Shown here piece by piece: positions 26,101 to 35,395 of a stretch of 61,570 bases of DNA. The notes beneath the pieces were generated by a model. The model saw only the letters and a program-made list of their open reading frames with translations, searched no databases and had not been told where the DNA came from. The position numbers were made by a program, and so were the translations under genes. Position 1 is the first letter of the stretch. Each line of letters opens with the position of its first letter. The stretch spans positions 1 through 61,570 of the forward strand of contig CAJJWN010000019.1 in the NCBI GenBank assembly GCA_905196835.1, read 5' to 3'. Origin of the DNA: an uncultured Prevotella sp. GTDB taxonomy: Bacteria; Bacteroidota; Bacteroidia; Bacteroidales; Bacteroidaceae.

Positions 26101-28113
26101 ATATATTCCATTTATAACGTCGTCCTCCACGATGTTTGGCATAGTCACTTTAAGTCCCGGAGTGCGCTCCATCTCGCGCACGATGCTGTGCATCGAGCCC
26201 TCGTTACGCGCCCAACTGCGGCGCGCTATGCCGTTGTTCACATCCCAGAAGAGCATCTCGCGGATGTGGCGTGCACTGTCTTCGCCGCCGTCAATCACCA
26301 TGCCGAAGCCGCCGTTGATGACCTCTCCCCAGCCTACTCCGCCTCCATTGTGAAGCGAAACCCAAGTTGCGCCACGGAAAGAGTCGCCGATTACGTTCTG
26401 CACGGCCATGTCGGCACAGAACTGCGAGCCGTCGTATATGTTGCTGGTCTCGCGGAACGGCGAGTCAGTTCCTGACACATCGTGATGGTCGCGGCCAAGA
26501 ACGACGGGACGGGTGATTTCCCCTTTGCGTATGGCTTCATTGAAAGCGAGGGCGATTTTGGTGCGTCCCTCGGCGTCGGCGTACAGTATTCGCGCCTGCG
26601 AACCTACTACAAGGTGGTTGCGTCCGGCCTCTTTTATCCAGTGGATGTTGTCGTCCATCTGCCCTATTATTTCGTCGGGCGCGGTCTTCTTGATTTCCTC
26701 CAACACTTCGGCAGCTATGCGGTCGGTAGCTTCGAGGTCCTTCGGGTCGCCCGAAGTGCACACCCAACGGAACGGGCCGAAGCCGTAATCGAAGAACATC
26801 GGCCCCATGATGTCCTGCACGTAAGAGGGATAACGGAACTTGCCGTCGGCTCCCATGATGTCCGCCCCGGCGCGTTCTGACTGGAGGAGGAAGGCGTTGC
26901 CGTAATCAAAGAAGTACATTCCGCGCTCCGTCAACTTGTTGATTGCTGCAACCTGGCGGCGCAATGAAGCCTGCACACGCTTGCGGAACTCGTCCGGGTC
27001 GTCGGCCATCATCTTCTTTGACTCCTCCAACGTCATGCCGACTGGATAGTAACCGCCTGCCCAAGGGTTGTGGAGCGAAGTCTGGTCGCTACCCAAATCC
27101 ACCTTGATACCTTCCTCGGCAAGGCGTTCCCACAAGTCAACCACGTTGCCGACGTAGGCCATCGACACCGTTTTCTTCTCTTCAACGGCCTTGCGGACGG
27201 AAGGAATAAGCTCGTCAAGGCTCGTGTGAAGCTCGTCAACCCAGCCCTGGTCGTAACGCTTCCGGGCTGCAAGCGGATTGATTTCGGCCACAACGCTCAC
27301 CACTCCGGCTATGTTGCCGGCCTTCGGCTGTGCGCCCGACATGCCGCCGAGACCCGACGATACGAAGAGCATACCGTGTATATCCTTGCGTCCGGGCTGC
27401 TTCTTCAGTTGCATACGTGCGGCGTTCATCACGGTGATTGTGGTGCCGTGGACGATGCCCTGCGGCCCGATATACATGTAAGAGCCAGCCGTCATCTGTC
27501 CGTACTGGCTCACTCCGAGGGCGTTCATGCGCTCCCAGTCGTCGGGCTTGGAGTAGTTTGGTATTACCATACCGTTGGTAACGACCACCCGCGGAGCGTT
27601 CTTGTGCGACGGGAAGAGGCCGAGCGGATGGCCGGAATACATCACGAGAGTCTGCTCGTCGGTCATTTCGCTAAGGTATTTCATCGTCAGGCGGTACTGC
27701 GCCCAGTTCTGGAAGATAGCCCCGTTGCCGCCGTAAATGATGAGTTCATGCGGATGCTGCGCCACGGCGGGGTTCAGGTTGTTCTGTATCATGAGCATGA
27801 TTGCGGCCGCCTGGAGCGACTTATGCGGATATTCGTCAATCGGACGGGCATACATCTCGTACCTCGGGCGGAAGCGGTACATGTAAATGCGGCCGTACTT
27901 CTCCAGCTCTTCGGCGAACTCCGGTGCCAGCGTTGCGTGGAACTTCTTTGGGAAATACCTCAAGGCGTTGCGCAACGCCAGCTTCTTCTCTTCCCTTGTA
28001 AGTATGTCCTTGCGCTTGGGCGCATGGTTTATCTCTGTGTCATAAGGCATCGGTTCGGGCAACACGTCGGGTATTCCGGCACGTATGTCCGCTGCAAATT
28101 CCTCTTTTGTCAT
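26098..28113 (-). CDS. hutU: Urocanate hydratase
   Basis: 671 aa. Urocanate plus water to imidazolonepropionate with bound NAD. Glycine-rich SSGLGGMSGAQPKAGNIAG and LIIYGGNGAIFQNWAQYRLTM are diagnostic, as are SDQTSLHNPWAGGYYP and the C-terminal GVGWGEVINGGFGMVIDGG. Somewhat longer than proteobacterial HutU. It begins 2 bp after ftcD ends. Confidence 0.96.
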   Translation of the reverse strand: MTKEEFAADIRAGIPDVLPEPMPYDTEINHAPKRKDILTREEKKLALRNALRYFPKKFHATLAPEFAEELEKYGRIYMYRFRPRYEMYARPIDEYPHKSLQAAAIMLMIQNNLNPAVAQHPHELIIYGGNGAIFQNWAQYRLTMKYLSEMTDEQTLVMYSGHPLGLFPSHKNAPRVVVTNGMVIPNYSKPDDWERMNALGVSQYGQMTAGSYMYIGPQGIVHGTTITVMNAARMQLKKQPGRKDIHGMLFVSSGLGGMSGAQPKAGNIAGVVSVVAEINPLAARKRYDQGWVDELHTSLDELIPSVRKAVEEKKTVSMAYVGNVVDLWERLAEEGIKVDLGSDQTSLHNPWAGGYYPVGMTLEESKKMMADDPDEFRKRVQASLRRQVAAINKLTERGMYFFDYGNAFLLQSERAGADIMGADGKFRYPSYVQDIMGPMFFDYGFGPFRWVCTSGDPKDLEATDRIAAEVLEEIKKTAPDEIIGQMDDNIHWIKEAGRNHLVVGSQARILYADAEGRTKIALAFNEAIRKGEITRPVVLGRDHHDVSGTDSPFRETSNIYDGSQFCADMAVQNVIGDSFRGATWVSLHNGGGVGWGEVINGGFGMVIDGGEDSARHIREMLFWDVNNGIARRSWARNEGSMHSIVREMERTPGLKVTMPNIVEDDVINGIY

Positions 28114-28115
28114 GA

Positions 28116-29834
28116 TTATATGTTTTTATTTATTGTTCCTTCAACTATTGTCATAATTTCCTTTTCCGCCTTGTCTGCCTCGGTCATGAGCCTGTCGGCT
28201 TCACTTACAAGGGCTTCCGCCTGCGCCTTGTCCTTCAATGAAGAGGCGTTTATTTTTACGTTCAGGCCGGCACCGAGCACCGCCGCGCGTGCGGCAAGCG
28301 CGCCAACGCCTGCGTCGGAGACGCTTGCGGGGTTGCCTGTCTCGGCCATCGCACGGCAGACTTCAAACGTCTTGAACGACGTCCGCATGGTTTCCAGCGG
28401 CACTTGGGCGGCAAACAGCGTCGCGCTTTGTATAGCCTCGGAGCGCAGACGCTTGTCCTCGTCGGTGCTCTTGGGCATGGAGAAGGCAGCCATTATGCGG
28501 TTGAAGGCTTCCGTGTCCTCATCGACGAGGCGCAGCAGCTCCTCTTCCAGCTCGACGCCACGATCGGCCCAGCGGCTGAACTCGGCCCAGCGGTCGTCCC
28601 ATCCTGGCTTGTGGGCGGAGAGATTAGCCACCATCGTGCCCAGCGCGGCACCCAAAGCGCCCATGTAAGCGGCCACAGAGCCACCGCCGGGAGCAGGCGA
28701 CTCGCGCAGCGTCTCGTCGGCAAAGCCTTTCACGGTGAGCGCCGTCAGCTTGTCTGAAGAGCCGTTTTCGGCGTCGAGCATGTACTCAATGATTTTCTCT
28801 TCGGGCACGAACGGGCGCAGGTCGTCAAGTCCCATGGACTTTATGGCGATGTTCAATATGTCCTCCTTGGGTATGCCCGTAGAGCGGCACTGCTTGCGCA
28901 GGAAGTGCTTGCCTGCTTCTATTACGGCGCGCTCGGGCACCAATCCTACGATTTCCGTGCCCGTTACGCGCAGTCCACGGGCCTGCGCCGCGCGGCATAC
29001 TTCGTCGAAAGCGGCGTGCAGCGGTGTGGCGTTGATGTCGGTGATGTTCATCGACACCTGTGCGATGCCGTATTCCTTGATATACCATCCTATTGCTTTC
29101 GTACCCTTGAGCGTGCCCGGGCGCATCACGGGACGCCCGTTTTCATCCTTCTTTATTTCGCCGGTTATGGGGTTGCCTATGCGCTCGGGGCGGCCCTTCT
29201 CGCGCACATCGAAGGCCACGGCGTTGGCCCTTCGGGTGGATGTTGTATTGAGATTGAAGTTTACGGCGATAAGGAAGTCACGCGCGCCGACGGCAGTGCA
29301 GCCTGTACGCGCCACGCCCTCGTCGAACGGGCGCGCGCCGAAGTCGGGCCGCCCGGCATCGCTCGTCATCCTATCGGGCAACGCCTCGTATTCGCCCTTG
29401 CGGCATACGGCCAGGTTCTTGCGCTCCGGCCGCTGTGCGGCGGCCTCGTAGCAGTAACACGGTATGGCGAGTTCGGCGGCTATGCGCCCAGCCAACTTGC
29501 GCGCCAGCTCGGCACACTCTTCCAGCGTTATGCCGCTTACGGGCACGAGCGGGAGCACGTCTGTCGCCCCCATGCGCGGATGCGCGCCGTGGTGTCGGCG
29601 CATGTCAATCACTTCGCCTGCCTTCCTTACGGCCTTGAAAGCCGCCTCGACCACAGCCTCGGGGCTGCCGACGAAGGTCACCACAGTGCGGTTGGTGGCC
29701 TCGCCCGGGTCTACATCGAGCAGCTTTACACCCTCCGACGCCTCGATTACGTCAGTGATTTGCTTTATAACAGCCTTGTCGCGACCCTCGCTGAAGTTGG
29801 GCACGCACTCTACAATTTGCCTTGTCTTTGCCAT
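28116..29834 (-). CDS. ftcD: Bifunctional glutamate formimidoyltransferase / formimidotetrahydrofolate cyclodeaminase
   Basis: 572 aa. The N-terminal transferase (about 1-300; ECVPNFSEGRD, RRHHGAHPRMGATDVLPL) moves the formimino group from formiminoglutamate to tetrahydrofolate. The C-terminal cyclodeaminase (about 365-565; ESPAPGGGSVAAYMGALGAAL) releases ammonia and methenyl-THF. The fusion resembles the animal enzyme. ATG 29834 (MAKTRQIVECVP) is preferred to ATG 29858. First gene of the operon, with a TACCTTTG box upstream. Confidence 0.95.
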   Translation of the reverse strand: MAKTRQIVECVPNFSEGRDKAVIKQITDVIEASEGVKLLDVDPGEATNRTVVTFVGSPEAVVEAAFKAVRKAGEVIDMRRHHGAHPRMGATDVLPLVPVSGITLEECAELARKLAGRIAAELAIPCYCYEAAAQRPERKNLAVCRKGEYEALPDRMTSDAGRPDFGARPFDEGVARTGCTAVGARDFLIAVNFNLNTTSTRRANAVAFDVREKGRPERIGNPITGEIKKDENGRPVMRPGTLKGTKAIGWYIKEYGIAQVSMNITDINATPLHAAFDEVCRAAQARGLRVTGTEIVGLVPERAVIEAGKHFLRKQCRSTGIPKEDILNIAIKSMGLDDLRPFVPEEKIIEYMLDAENGSSDKLTALTVKGFADETLRESPAPGGGSVAAYMGALGAALGTMVANLSAHKPGWDDRWAEFSRWADRGVELEEELLRLVDEDTEAFNRIMAAFSMPKSTDEDKRLRSEAIQSATLFAAQVPLETMRTSFKTFEVCRAMAETGNPASVSDAGVGALAARAAVLGAGLNVKINASSLKDKAQAEALVSEADRLMTEADKAEKEIMTIVEGTINKNI

Positions 29835-29908
29835 AGCATCAAATCTGATAAATGTCAACTTATATGATATAAGGTGTGGAAACGCCGCGCAATGCAGCCT
29901 ATCTTATG

Positions 29909-29916
29909 CAAAGGTA
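29909..29916 (-). promoter_or_regulatory. -7 box for hut operon
   Basis: Minus-strand TACCTTTG, leader of about 70 nt to ATG 29834. Confidence 0.68.
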
Positions 29917-29945
29917 GTGCTTTTACACAAAAACAGCAAGAAAAA

Positions 29946-30280
29946 GCAAGGAAAAATACAGACACGCACACGGACATTATGACAGCGCGCAACCGTGTTT
30001 TCAGGCTTCGGAACGCCGCCAAGCAAGGAAATACCGGCAGCAATCCGCACCGCGGCTGACAAAAAGTAAGTCGGCCGGACATCGCGCCACGCCGCACGGC
30101 CGCACAACGAACACCCGACAAAATGCAAGCAAAAACACCGGGACACATGTCAAAACGTCAACGCAAAAATGCACGCCAAAACTCTCGAAATAGAAAAAGC
30201 GGCGCGCCTGTGGCAGCTTTTTGTCCGTCAAAATATACCTGATAAGGTATAAAACAACGGTCTCCAAAGGCACCAAACAT
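29946..30280. other. Gene-free stretch upstream of hut operon
   Basis: No gene, RNA fold or repeat that I can support; short overlapping ORFs here have no protein-like composition. Confidence 0.5.
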
Positions 30281-30380
30281 GGCTTTCAGCCATTGAAAAG
30301 ACGGCATTTAGACCTCTCAAATACGGTCTTCGGCCTCCTAAAAGACCGTCTTTGACACCAGCAAATGCCGTCTTTGCGCC
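30280..30380. repeat. 22-bp palindrome array F (degenerate)
   Basis: Decayed cores AAAAGACGGCATTT, AAATACGGTCTTCGG, AAAAGACCGTCTTTG and AAATGCCGTCTTTG at about 22-bp spacing. No tail is recognised. The 30381-30740 stretch beyond is AT-rich with nothing else visible. Confidence 0.65.
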
Positions 30381-30742
30381 CAGAAACAACATGTTTTATT
30401 GCACACTTAGCCGCATATCGGCAGTAAAACATTAATATATAGCATTTTAAACTTGCACACTTCTCCTTGCGATATTTGCGCCTGAAAGGCTTTTGTTTTC
30501 AAAAAACGCATTCTGAGAGCGTCAAGAAAAGCCAACATGTAAGCAGAATACGTATTTCAGTTTACATCCTTCACCGCGTCCACAGGCCGCCGAACGCCCC
30601 GAAACAAACCGTTATCCGCGCTTGCGCACGGCCGGCATTTTCACCCCGATTTATTTTGCAATGCGCCGGAAAAACTATATCTGAAAATAAAAACAAATAC
30701 ACTTTTTTTTGGGAAAAGCTTTGAAATGAATGATAAAAACAT

Positions 30743-30750
30743 TATCTTTG
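30743..30750 (+). promoter_or_regulatory. -7 box for toxin-antitoxin operon
   Basis: TATCTTTG, 19 nt before ATG 30769. Confidence 0.68.
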
Positions 30751-30768
30751 TAAATTAAAATATTGATT

Positions 30769-31020
30769 ATGGACGCAGTGATTGAAAGGGAACAAATGTC
30801 ATTTAACTTGAAAAGTGATTTGCTGCAACAATTAAAAAAAGCTGCGAAGAAAGCGAACAGAAGCCTCAATGACTATGTAGAGAGCGTCCTGAACGACGCC
30901 ATATACTATGAGCCCAACGCCGAAACGAAAAAAGCCATTGCCGATGTTGAAGCCGGAAAAGACCTGAAGGCCGTTGACATGAGTAATTTTGAGGCTTTTA
31001 TGAAAAGTTGCAGCGAATGA
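30769..31020 (+). CDS. Type II antitoxin (RelB/DinJ-like)
   Basis: 83 aa. The N-terminal part (MSFNLKSDLLQQLKKAAKKANRSLNDYVESVLND) has the ribbon-helix-helix pattern of DinJ/RelB antitoxins; the acidic C-terminus would wrap the toxin. ATG 30769 is preferred over a TTG six bases upstream. The ATGA overlap with the toxin gene is the classic order, and it likely represses its own promoter. The locus is more AT-rich than its surroundings. Confidence 0.82.
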   Translation: MDAVIEREQMSFNLKSDLLQQLKKAAKKANRSLNDYVESVLNDAIYYEPNAETKKAIADVEAGKDLKAVDMSNFEAFMKSCSE

Positions 31021-31289
31021 AACAGATAGTAAGCGGCAAACAGTTCAGAAAGGACTTGAAACGTTATAGAAACCAAACAGGCAAATTGAAGAAGCTGTAC
31101 AGCATCATAAGCCTGTTGCAGACAGGCAACCCCATACCGCAAGAAAACAGGCCACACAGACTGAACGGCACTTATGCCGGGCATATGGAGTGTCATATCG
31201 AGAACGACTTTTTGCTCATTTGGATAGACAAGGAAACAGATACAATAAAACTTGTGCGCTTGGGCAGCCACTCCGAACTATTTGGATGA
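31017..31289 (+). CDS. YafQ-family mRNA interferase toxin
   Basis: 90 aa RelE-superfamily ribosome-dependent endoribonuclease. The C-terminal HIENDFLLIWIDKETDTIKL then VRLGSHSELFG matches the YafQ signature, including its catalytic His near the end. KQFRKDLKRYRNQTGKLKKL is the usual basic N-terminal helix. Start ATG 31017 overlaps the antitoxin stop. It probably acts on translation under stress or to stabilise the locus. Confidence 0.88.
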   Translation: MKQIVSGKQFRKDLKRYRNQTGKLKKLYSIISLLQTGNPIPQENRPHRLNGTYAGHMECHIENDFLLIWIDKETDTIKLVRLGSHSELFG

Positions 31290-31346
31290 CAAACGCCTAA
31301 AATAGCATAAAGAAATGTCAGCGGACAAAAAACTTTGGCATGGAAT

Positions 31347-31377
31347 TTTGAAGTTTGACAAAAATGTCGTAACTTTG
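31347..31377 (+). promoter_or_regulatory. Promoter of rpmE2
   Basis: TTTG (31347-31350) and TAACTTTG (31370-31377) with a 19-nt spacer, a full Bacteroidetes -33/-7 promoter. Confidence 0.78.
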
Positions 31378-31435
31378 CAGCCCGAAAGTGTCCGAATGCG
31401 GACAAAACAGATTAACATTCAATTATAACATCAAA

Positions 31436-31687
31436 ATGAAGAAAGGTATTCATCCCGAAAACTATCGCCCCGTCGTATTCAAGGATATGTCCAACGGCGA
31501 TATGTTCCTTACACGTTCTACATGCAAGACAACAGAGACAGTAGAATTTGAAGGTGAAACTTACCCAGTGGTAAAAGTCGAAATCTCAAGCACTTCGCAC
31601 CCGTTCTACACGGGCAAGAGCAAGCTCGTCGACACGGCAGGCCGCGTAGACAAGTTCATGAGCCGCTACGGTAAGGCGCGCAAATAA
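31436..31687 (+). CDS. rpmE2: 50S ribosomal protein L31 type B
   Basis: 83 aa. [19 protein letters not shown] and [27 protein letters not shown] are conserved in L31. The zinc-ligand cysteine set of the C+ form is missing, which makes it type B. The promoter position supports ATG 31436. Monocistronic, with a terminator just after. Confidence 0.97.
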   Translation: MKKGIHPENYRPVVFKDMSNGDMFLTRSTCKTTETVEFEGETYPVVKVEISSTSHPFYTGKSKLVDTAGRVDKFMSRYGKARK

Positions 31688-31718
31688 TATATTCACATAT
31701 ATTTTTAATGCAATAGGG

Positions 31719-31762
31719 AATGCGTTTTGGCGTAGTCGCATATGCGCCAAAACGCATTTCTT
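31719..31762 (+). terminator. Terminator of rpmE2
   Basis: AATGCGTTTTGGCG pairs with CGCCAAAACGCATT, followed by TCTT; loop TAGTCGCATATG. Confidence 0.82.
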
Positions 31763-31802
31763 GTATTCATACAGCTCTTGCAGCTGCTTAAAGACACTCC
31801 GA

Positions 31803-32720
31803 ATGAACAGATTTCACTACCTTTTCATGCTCTTGCTGGCCGCCTTCACGCTGGCATCATGCAGCAACGACGATGACGGCGGAGGCCACCAGGGCGGCGG
31901 ACGCAACGCCAACAAGAATGTGGTAACCGACGAACCGGCCGTGGCCAGGCTTGAGTTTCCGCGCCTGAAGGATGGCAACAATAAGGTGATAGTGTACCGC
32001 ACAAGTACCAGAGCTTACGATGCCGACCGCGTGAACTACGCCGTTGAATGGGATTGCGACAAGAAGTCGCAACGCTGGTCGTGCTACCAGATGCACAAAG
32101 GATACGGCGGAAGCTACAGCAGAGTTGAAGATGGATACCCCAACGATACTGAAAACCTGTCGCCGGGAGACTACTATTCCACCGACTACATACGTGGCTC
32201 GGGCTACCAGCACGGGCACATCTGCCCCAATGCGGACAGGAAATACTCACGTGACGCTAACTCGCAGACGTTCTACATGACCAACATGCAGCCGCAATAC
32301 AAAAAGTTCAACGCCTTTGAAAATGATGGAAACGACAAAGGCGAGGGCCTTTGGGTTAGGATGGAAGAGTGGCTTCGCGACATAACTCCTACCAACACGA
32401 CCGACACTTTGTACGTATGCAAGGGCGGAACGATAGACGGTGAGGACAACATTATCACGCGGTTGCAGGGCAAACTGATTGTGCCGAGATACTTCTTTGT
32501 GGCTTTGTTGATGAAAAACAGCATGGGTTACAAGGCCATCGGACTATGGTTTGAGCAGGACGGGAACGACTGGCACGACGACGAACCGTTGTCGAACTTC
32601 GCCGTAACGATAGACAAGCTTGAGGAACTTACCGGCATAGACTTCTTCTGCAACTTGCCCGACGACATAGAGAACGACCGCGAACGCACCATGTCGGTTA
32701 AAACATGGAGCATGGACTGA
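31803..32720 (+). CDS. DNA/RNA non-specific endonuclease, lipoprotein
   Basis: 305 aa. Lipobox ALTLASC-type near residue 20, a Gly/Asp-rich linker, then an NUC1/EndA-like beta-beta-alpha-metal nuclease domain. The active-site segment reads YQHGHICPNADR where the family usually has DRGH, so the Arg is a His here while the general-base His is kept. TFYMTNMQPQYKKFN supplies the metal Asn region. Predicted to act outside the outer membrane on extracellular nucleic acid. Start ATG 31803 is chosen for the signal peptide. Confidence 0.85.
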   Translation: MNRFHYLFMLLLAAFTLASCSNDDDGGGHQGGGRNANKNVVTDEPAVARLEFPRLKDGNNKVIVYRTSTRAYDADRVNYAVEWDCDKKSQRWSCYQMHKGYGGSYSRVEDGYPNDTENLSPGDYYSTDYIRGSGYQHGHICPNADRKYSRDANSQTFYMTNMQPQYKKFNAFENDGNDKGEGLWVRMEEWLRDITPTNTTDTLYVCKGGTIDGEDNIITRLQGKLIVPRYFFVALLMKNSMGYKAIGLWFEQDGNDWHDDEPLSNFAVTIDKLEELTGIDFFCNLPDDIENDRERTMSVKTWSMD

Positions 32721-32723
32721 CGG

Positions 32724-32855
32724 GTAATTCATAATTCATAATGCACAATTCATAATAAGGCGGACGCCATACAATTAGATTGTTTACAGCTGATAACAAC
32801 CTCGTTGTATGGCGTCCGCCTTATTATGAATTGTGCATTATGAATTATGAATTAT
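32724..32855. repeat. Heptamer hairpin element (AATTCAT units)
   Basis: Between convergent genes. Four units AATTCAT, with AATGCAC as the third, then a nearly perfect stem AATAAGGCGGACGCCATACA and a loop of about 40 bp. The trpB2 stop lies at the right edge (32856). Confidence 0.9.
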
Positions 32856-34220
32856 CTAAATTATTTTCGGAACCTTGTCAATATTGGCCTTTATGTCGGC
32901 ATCCGAGATTTCATAGTTAATCAAGTCGCCGTTCAGATACTGGTCGTAGGCGGTCATGTCGATTAGTCCGTGGCCGCTAAGGTTGAACAGTATTACCTTC
33001 TGCCTGCCGTTTTCCTTACACTTTTTCGCCTCCCTTATTGTGGCGGCTATTGCGTGGCAACTCTCCGGGGCGGGCACTATGCCCTCTGTACGGGCGAAGA
33101 GCAGACCTGCGTCGAACGACTCCAACTGGGGTATATCAACGCCGCGCATCATGCCGTCTTTCAGCAGTTGCGACACGATTACGCCCGCTCCGTGGTAGCG
33201 CAGGCCGCCAGCGTGGATGTTGGCGGGCTTGAAGTCGTGCCCGAGAGTGAACATCGGGAGCAGCGGAGTGTAGCCGGCCTCGTCGCCGAAGTCGTACTCA
33301 AACACGCCGCGCGTAAGCTTGGGGCAGCTTGCCGGTTCGGCGGCAATGTACTCGGTCTTGGCTCCGTCCTTTATGTTGTGCCGCATGAAGGGGAACGCTA
33401 TGCCGCCGAAATTGGAGCCTCCACCGAAACATGCGATGACCGTGTCGGGATATTCACCGGCCATTTCCATCTGTTTCTCGGCCTCAAGACCTATCACCGT
33501 CTGGTGCAGGGCCACGTGGTTAAGCACCGACCCGAGCGTATATTTGCAGTGGGGCGTGGTGGTAGCCAGCTCGATTGCTTCCGAAATGGCCGTGCCGAGC
33601 GAGCCTTGGTGCATGGGGTCGCGCGTTATTATGTCCTTGCCCGCACGTGTTGACATCGACGGCGAGCCTGTTACCTCCGCGCCGAAGGTGCGCATCAGTA
33701 TGCTGCGGTACGGCTTCTGCCGCAGGCTGATTTTAACCTGGTACACTGCGGCTTCAAGCCCGAACACGCGCGCGGCGTAGCTCAGCGCCGCTCCCCACTG
33801 GCCTGCACCGGTCTCAGTGGTTACGTTGGTCGTGCCCTCCTGCTTGCAGTAGTAGCACTGGGCGAGCGCGGAGTTGATTTTATGGCTGCCCAGCGGATTG
33901 GTGCTTTCATTCTTGAAGTAGATGTGGGCGGGCGTGTCGAGCGCCTTTTCAAGGGCGTATGCACGCACGAGCGGCGTAGAGCGGTAATATGCGTACATGT
34001 CTCTCACCTCGTCGGGTATGTCTATCCAGGCGTTAGTCTGGTCGAATTCCTGCCGGCAGCACTCCTCGCAGAACACGGGAAACAGGTCTTCCGCCTTGAG
34101 CGGCTCGTGCGTCGCCGGACTGATTGGAGGCAAAGGCTTGTTCACCATGTCGGCCTGTATGTTGTACCATTGCGTCGGAATTTCGCTTTCTTGGAGTATG
34201 AATTTCTTTTGCTTGCTCAT
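32856..34220 (-). CDS. TrpB2-type tryptophan synthase beta-like protein
   Basis: 454 aa PLP enzyme. The PLP Lys lies in NPLGSHKINSA; ETGAGQWG and CFGGGSNFGG bind substrate and phosphate. The longer N-terminal region (WYNIQADMVNKPLPPI) and ESTNPLGSHK mark the TrpB2 clade rather than TrpB1. TrpB2 can make tryptophan from indole and serine; no trpA is nearby, so it may salvage indole. ATG 34220 is used; the GTG six bases earlier is less likely. Confidence 0.9.
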   Translation of the reverse strand: MSKQKKFILQESEIPTQWYNIQADMVNKPLPPISPATHEPLKAEDLFPVFCEECCRQEFDQTNAWIDIPDEVRDMYAYYRSTPLVRAYALEKALDTPAHIYFKNESTNPLGSHKINSALAQCYYCKQEGTTNVTTETGAGQWGAALSYAARVFGLEAAVYQVKISLRQKPYRSILMRTFGAEVTGSPSMSTRAGKDIITRDPMHQGSLGTAISEAIELATTTPHCKYTLGSVLNHVALHQTVIGLEAEKQMEMAGEYPDTVIACFGGGSNFGGIAFPFMRHNIKDGAKTEYIAAEPASCPKLTRGVFEYDFGDEAGYTPLLPMFTLGHDFKPANIHAGGLRYHGAGVIVSQLLKDGMMRGVDIPQLESFDAGLLFARTEGIVPAPESCHAIAATIREAKKCKENGRQKVILFNLSGHGLIDMTAYDQYLNGDLINYEISDADIKANIDKVPKII

Positions 34221-34269
34221 AAACACAGTGTTTAATTATCAGTTTGTTATATAAATACGATAATGACTG

Positions 34270-34277
34270 CAAAAATA
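34270..34277 (-). promoter_or_regulatory. -7 box for trpB2
   Basis: Minus-strand TATTTTTG, leader of about 45 nt. Confidence 0.6.
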
Positions 34278-34402
34278 AAACATTTACATCTATAAAGCAA
34301 AACATTTTTAAGTTTTTCTTCAAAAATATGTGATTTTTGTCAGTCACGCACCGTTTTACCATCCCGAAACATACATTCAAGCAAACGCTTGTAGAACAAC
34401 CG

Positions 34403-34518
34403 TTTTGCGAAAGGCGGTCTTTCAGGCTGCAAAAGGCCGTCAATCACACGCTAAAAGGCCGTCTTTTAGAGCGCAAAAGACGGCCTTTCGCAAAGCCGTT
34501 GATTATCAACGTGTTACG
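34403..34518. repeat. 22-bp palindrome array G with tail
   Basis: Cores GAAAGGCGGTCTTTC, AAAAGGCCGTCAATC, AAAAGGCCGTCTTTT and AAAAGACGGCCTTTC; the last two form a perfect 14-bp stem with a 7-nt loop. Tail CGTTGATTATCAACGTGTTA is a second hairpin (CGTTGAT/ATCAACG). Confidence 0.92.
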
Positions 34519-34598
34519 GCTTGCGCTCAAAACGCCATGCAACGCACCGCAAACAGCACGGCCAAGGGTTAAAAGATGAAAATAAAACAGCTGTAAAT

Positions 34599-34629
34599 TT
34601 TGCATTGAAACGTATTTTCCGTATCTTTG
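34599..34629 (+). promoter_or_regulatory. Promoter of glutathione peroxidase gene
   Basis: TTTG (34599-34602), 19-nt spacer, TATCTTTG (34622-34629). Leader of about 105 nt. Confidence 0.75.
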
Positions 34630-34740
34630 CATAATGCAAGCCGCACCGGGGAAAAGGCATGGCAAGCATCCTGTCCTACCCCGAGCACCGTCTTGCATAA
34701 CGCCATAAAGACAAACCAAAAGTCATTTAATAAAAATAAG

Positions 34741-35295
34741 ATGAAAACAGTTTATGATTTCTCTGTCAAGGACAGGAAAGGCAAGGACGTATCACTGAAA
34801 GAGTATGCGAACGAAGTATTGCTGATAGTAAACACCGCCACAAAGTGCGGCTTCACCCCGCAGTACGAGGAGCTGGAGAAGCTTTACGAGCGCCATCACG
34901 CCGACGGGTTCAACATATTGGACTTCCCCTGCAACCAGTTCGGCCAGCAGGCTCCCGGCACAGACGAGTCAATCCACGAGTTCTGCAAGCTGACATACGG
35001 CACGGAGTTCCCCCGATTCAAGAAAATAAAGGTAAACGGCGACGACGCCGACCCGCTATACAAGTTCCTGACGAGCCAGAAGGGCTTTGCCGGATGGGAC
35101 GAGAGCCATCCCCTGACGCACATCCTCGACGACATGCTGTCGAAGGAAGACCCCGACTATAAGGACAAGGCCGACATCAAGTGGAACTTCACCAAGTTCC
35201 TCATCAACAAGAAGGGCATGGTAGTGGCACGCTTCGAGCCTACCGAGAAAATAGAGAACATCGAGAAGCAGATTGTGGAACTATTACATAATTAA
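34741..35295 (+). CDS. Glutathione peroxidase-family thiol peroxidase
   Basis: 184 aa. Catalytic Cys36 in NTATKCGFTPQ, followed by LDFPCNQFGQQAPG and KWNFTKFL, which supply the Gln, Trp and Asn of the tetrad. The Cys (not selenocysteine) form usually takes electrons from thioredoxin, consistent with trxB 100 bp downstream. ATG 34741 is the family start. The stop TAA is inside the first unit of a heptamer hairpin. Confidence 0.95.
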   Translation: MKTVYDFSVKDRKGKDVSLKEYANEVLLIVNTATKCGFTPQYEELEKLYERHHADGFNILDFPCNQFGQQAPGTDESIHEFCKLTYGTEFPRFKKIKVNGDDADPLYKFLTSQKGFAGWDESHPLTHILDDMLSKEDPDYKDKADIKWNFTKFLINKKGMVVARFEPTEKIENIEKQIVELLHN

Positions 35296-35391
35296 GAGTT
35301 AAGAGTTAAGAATTAAGAAAATGTGACTTGTAGGGTTATTATCCTTAAAATCATATTTTCTTAATTCTTAACTCTTAACTCTTAATTCTTT
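35291..35391. repeat. Heptamer hairpin element (ATTAAGA units)
   Basis: Left arm ATTAAGA, GTTAAGA, GTTAAGA, ATTAAGA; core of about 40 bp starting AAATGTGAC; right arm complementary. It separates gpx from trxB on the same strand. Confidence 0.9.
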
Positions 35392-35395
35392 TATT

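Noticed and set aside
27070..28668. 532-residue plus-strand ORF antisense to hutU and ftcD
   Set aside because: It lies fully opposite two intact enzymes, has low-complexity Ser/Arg composition and no promoter; a GC-codon shadow.
30467..30724. 85-residue plus-strand ORF before the toxin-antitoxin pair
   Set aside because: No promoter, no recognisable composition or motif, AT-rich intergenic DNA.
34403..34518. CRISPR array
   Set aside because: The repeated unit is a palindrome of about 14 bp with 7-8-nt linkers that are themselves similar. No unique spacers of 25-40 bp and no cas genes.
34603..34740. Riboswitch or structured leader before glutathione peroxidase
   Set aside because: The leader is long (about 105 nt) but I found no convincing conserved fold or expression-platform hairpin.
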